Positions 51,793-53,923 of a stretch of DNA of 53,923 bases are shown piece after piece; position 1 is the first letter of the stretch; each line of letters starts with the position of its first letter. The position numbers and the translations under genes were made by a program. Below the pieces are notes generated by a model. That model was not told where the DNA came from, ran no database searches, and saw only the letters and a program-made list of their open reading frames with translations. The stretch is from ZC4RG42 sp036676355 (GTDB taxonomy: Bacteria > Pseudomonadota > Gammaproteobacteria > Burkholderiales > SG8-39): positions 1 through 53,923 of the forward strand of contig JAKFDA010000094.1 of assembly GCA_036676355.1 (NCBI GenBank), in the 5' to 3' direction.

Positions 51793-51859
51793 GGATTCCG
51801 GCTCGCGCCATTCGGCTTGGCCGGAATGACAACCTATCCATCGTCATTCCGGCCCGCAT
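51793..51859. repeat. REP-like palindromic element (copy 3) with an adjacent half unit
   Basis: GGATTCCGGCTCGCGC at the left (51793-51808) and CCGGAATGACA at the right (51821-51831) match the copy at 2671-2706 at both ends, with a different loop. A half unit TCGTCATTCCGGCCCGC follows at 51841-51857. Between copies 2 and 3 lies a CACAGA-rich stretch (about 51714-51742). Confidence 0.6.
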
Positions 51860-51863
51860 TGAC

Positions 51864-52841
51864 TCAATCGACCCGGGCGCCGCTTTCCTTCACGACCTTC
51901 GACCACTTCTGCGCTTCGGCCTGCACGAAAGCCTTGAAGTTCTGCGGCGTGTCGCCGACGAAATCCGACCCGGTATCGGCAAGCGTGCGCTGAAACTCGG
52001 GCTGCTTCATCGCCTGCATTGCCGCGGCGTTGATTTTGGTGATCAGTTCCTTCGGCGTGCCGGCCGGCGCGAAGAAGCCGTACCAGGCGTATGACTCGAC
52101 TTGCGGATAGCCGGCTTCAGCAAAGGTCGGCACGTCGGGAAACTGCGGCGAGCGTTGCGCACCGCTCACCGCAATCGCTTTGACCTTGCCCGCTTTGATG
52201 TGCGGCGTGATCGCGATCATGCTGTCGAACATCACGGGAACATGTCCGCCGAGCAGATCGTTGATGGCCGGCGCCGAACCCTTGTACGGGATATGGATCA
52301 TGTCGAGCTTCGCCACCGATTTAAACAATTCGCCCGTCATGTGTTGCGGTGTGCCGTTACCGGCCGACGCGTATTGAAACTTGCCGTCCTGCGATTGGAT
52401 CAGCGCCATCAGTTCCTTGAGATTGTTTGCCGGCACCGACGGATGCGCCACCAAGACCAGCGGTACGCGCAGCAGATTGGTGATCGGAATAAGATCCTTG
52501 GCCGGATCGAAGGGCATCTTGCGATAAAGACTCGGATTGATGACGATCGGTGCGCTCGATGTGATCAACAGCGTGTAGCCATCAGGGTCCGCTTTGGTCA
52601 CAGCGGCGGTGCCGAGATTGCCGCCTGCTCCACCACGATTTTCTACCAGAAAGGTTTGCCCCAGCGCATCCGTCAATCCTTTGGCAATCGGTCGCGCCGC
52701 GATGTCTGACGGGCCGCCCGGCGGCCAGGGCACGACGATGGTGACGGTTTTTGCCGGCCATGTCTGCGCCAATGCAGCCAGCGGGCACAGCGCCAATATC
52801 AACGCACCGAATACTGCTCGTATCTCTCGCAATGCGAACAT
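51864..52841 (-). CDS. Orphan Bug-family periplasmic binding protein (TctC-like)
   Basis: A 325-residue exported binding protein. The signal peptide is cut after LAALA, near residue 25. The mature start TWPAKTVTIVVPWPPGGPSDIAARPIAK and the segments VENRGGAGGNLGTAAVTKADPDGYTLL and HIPYKGSAPAINDLLGGHV are standard Bug features. No tctA or tctB lies beside it, which is normal: Burkholderiales keep many lone bug genes. The ligand is unknown. It differs clearly from the tctC at 17444, so it is not a recent copy. ATG at 52841 with AGGAGCTCC upstream. Confidence 0.92.
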   Translation of the reverse strand: MFALREIRAVFGALILALCPLAALAQTWPAKTVTIVVPWPPGGPSDIAARPIAKGLTDALGQTFLVENRGGAGGNLGTAAVTKADPDGYTLLITSSAPIVINPSLYRKMPFDPAKDLIPITNLLRVPLVLVAHPSVPANNLKELMALIQSQDGKFQYASAGNGTPQHMTGELFKSVAKLDMIHIPYKGSAPAINDLLGGHVPVMFDSMIAITPHIKAGKVKAIAVSGAQRSPQFPDVPTFAEAGYPQVESYAWYGFFAPAGTPKELITKINAAAMQAMKQPEFQRTLADTGSDFVGDTPQNFKAFVQAEAQKWSKVVKESGARVD

Positions 52842-53002
52842 CAGGAGCTCCTTGAATATTGATATTGATTGAACGCGATCAGCACAGCGCCCATCCTGGA
52901 TGCAGCATCACCGCCTAGCATGCCTCGTTCCCGATGCGACGCTGGTGCATGATAGCCGAGGCGAATAATCTGTCGCTGTCCATATTCCCCGGAGTTTCAG
53001 CC

Positions 53003-53461
53003 ATGAATGAAGCGCAACAGAACTGGCGGCAAATGCTGCCTGATGGCGTCGACTTCGCAACGGACTACGTAAAGCTGTCGGACACCGAATGGCAGGCACG
53101 CCTGGAAGCGGATCGATACCGCGTGCTGCGCAGGGAGGGCACCGAACCACCGGGTTCGAGCACGCTCAACGATGAAAAACGTCCCGGTGTATTCGTCTGT
53201 GCCGGCTGCGGTGCGCCGCTATTCACCTCGGCCATGAAATTCGACAGCGGCACCGGCTGGCCCAGCTTCTACACAGCGGTGCCCGATGCGTTGGAAACCA
53301 GACGCGACTTCAAGCTGATCATGCCGCGCACCGAATATCACTGCGCGCGTTGCGGGGGCCATCACGGTCATCTTTTCAACGACGGTCCGGCGCCGACGGG
53401 CTTGCGCTACTGCAACAACGGTCTCGCGCTGCGTTTTCTGTCGAGGGACCAGCAGGAATAG
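53003..53461 (+). CDS. msrB: Peptide methionine-(R)-S-oxide reductase
   Basis: A 152-residue enzyme that repairs R-methionine sulfoxide in proteins. The zinc cysteines are C66, C69, C114 and C117; the catalytic cysteine is C137 in GLRYCNNGLALRF. The DSGTGWPSFY and HHGHLFNDGP strings are family marks. No signal peptide, so cytoplasmic. The ATG at 53003 with GGAG upstream is preferred over an in-frame ATG at 52934. Convergent with the thioesterase-like gene 9 nt away. Confidence 0.94.
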   Translation: MNEAQQNWRQMLPDGVDFATDYVKLSDTEWQARLEADRYRVLRREGTEPPGSSTLNDEKRPGVFVCAGCGAPLFTSAMKFDSGTGWPSFYTAVPDALETRRDFKLIMPRTEYHCARCGGHHGHLFNDGPAPTGLRYCNNGLALRFLSRDQQE

Positions 53462-53470
53462 TTCGAAAAC

Positions 53471-53794
53471 TCACTCGCGCAACGCGATGTAACGCCCTTC
53501 GAAGCGGGCGACCAGCACGTCGCTCGCCTCGACCATTGCATGCATGTCGATGCGCGCCTTGCCTTTGCGTTTGAGGACGTCGATGAAGTGCGTCCACTGC
53601 GACGCCGGGGGCACGATGCAATATGCTTCGAGATCGCCGCGCGCGGGTGCGATGAAATCCACGCTGTTGGGCGCGAGCGCGGCGCGCAAGCGCACGCCCT
53701 GACCGTCCACCCGCATGACCGATATCGCCATCGCCCGCGTCAGCGGAATCTGCGCATGCAGGTAGCGTTCGAACTCCGCCGCGGTTCGATCCAT
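53471..53794 (-). CDS. Shortened YiiD_C-like hotdog thioesterase
   Basis: A 107-residue protein. The N-terminus (about 1-45: YLHAQIPLTRAMAISVMRVDGQGVRLRAALAPN) and C-terminus (SVDFIAPARGDLEAYC... KGKARIDMHAMV) match the two halves of the YiiD_C thioesterase family, which is about 150 residues long. The middle segment, holding the long hotdog helix with its HRGTVFGGS-like motif, is absent. The junction falls cleanly between APN and SVDF and in frame. Activity is doubtful. ATG at 53794; a TTG three codons earlier is ignored. It lies 10 nt before the truncated dehydrogenase stop is reached on the same strand, so the two form one transcript. Confidence 0.6.
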   Translation of the reverse strand: MDRTAAEFERYLHAQIPLTRAMAISVMRVDGQGVRLRAALAPNSVDFIAPARGDLEAYCIVPPASQWTHFIDVLKRKGKARIDMHAMVEASDVLVARFEGRYIALRE

Positions 53795-53803
53795 ACGAGG
53801 CAA

Positions 53804-53923
53804 CTAGGTGAAATCCGCGTCGAGCACGATGCGATAGTGCGGCTTGCCTTCACGCAGTCGTTGCAGCGCTTCGTTCACCCGGCTCATGGGAAAGTGTTCG
53901 ACGCGCGGCGCGATGTTATGACG
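53804..53923 (-). CDS. C-terminal end of a zinc-dependent alcohol dehydrogenase (partial)
   Basis: The last 39 residues and the stop of a gene cut by the window edge. The end reads NIAPRVEHFPMSRVNEALQRL and then REGKPHYRIVLDADFT. That is the tail of the CAD/YahK-type NADPH-dependent zinc alcohol dehydrogenases. Catalytic residues lie outside the window. The shortened thioesterase gene begins 9 nt downstream on the same strand. Confidence 0.75.
   Translation of the reverse strand, partial: RHNIAPRVEHFPMSRVNEALQRLREGKPHYRIVLDADFT

Overview
The window reads as a chromosomal segment of a GC-rich betaproteobacterium, most likely Burkholderiales or a related oxalotrophic lineage. This rests on SucC/SucD, GlnE, WaaF, IlvE and YhdP sequences of betaproteobacterial type, two Bug-family (tripartite tricarboxylate transporter) binding proteins, and a zf-CHCC protein beside ilvE. 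No tRNA, rRNA, CRISPR array or prophage was seen. The only mobile element trace is a decayed IS3-type transposase start near 9.9 kb.

0-10 kb, all on the minus strand: an OpgB-like phosphoglycerol transferase; a type IV pilin with a candidate sigma-54 promoter and an upstream array of TGACG/CGTCA repeats; a GAF-HD-GYP protein 4 nt behind a GAF-containing PilB/GspE-type ATPase; a class II cyclic-nucleotide phosphodiesterase-like metallo-beta-lactamase; a two-FHA protein; and a PP2C phosphatase. This is a pilus plus second-messenger/phosphorylation signalling block.

10-30 kb, the main point of interest: an oxalate/formate (C1) region. It has oxc-frc-formyltransferase; a divergent Crp/Fnr-family regulator; a tctC-tctB-tctA transporter; uspA; a TerC-family membrane protein; fhs; a two-subunit NAD-type formate dehydrogenase; an alpha/beta hydrolase; and sucCD. 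Five FNR-like inverted repeats (TTGAC-N4-GTCAA or one-base variants) lie upstream of oxc, tctC, fhs, fdhB and sucC. In three of them the box centre lies exactly 35.5 nt from the last base of a good -10 hexamer, which is class II activator geometry (about -41.5). The regulator beside oxc has the FNR-type E-x-x-S-R recognition helix but no cysteine. The genes fit together as follows: oxalate is imported (inferred, TctCBA) and activated by Frc (CoA from formyl-CoA, perhaps primed by succinyl-CoA from SucCD). Oxc decarboxylates oxalyl-CoA to formyl-CoA. The formate released is oxidised by Fdh for NADH or loaded on tetrahydrofolate by Fhs. The ALDH1L1-like formyltransferase sits at the 10-formyl-THF or formyl-CoA node.

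30-39 kb: glpK; a rubrerythrin / HdrD-like Fe-S protein / DUF3501 set; a GT4 glycosyltransferase with an amylo-alpha-1,6-glucosidase-like enzyme and a host-attachment-family protein.

39-54 kb: mostly conserved housekeeping genes (BaiN/RdsA-family flavoprotein, tldD, nitrilase-family amidase, yhdP, glnE, ilvE, zf-CHCC protein, waaF, an orphan Bug protein, msrB). It ends with an internally shortened thioesterase and the tail of a zinc alcohol dehydrogenase cut by the window edge. Product names come from remembered family motifs; no database search was run.
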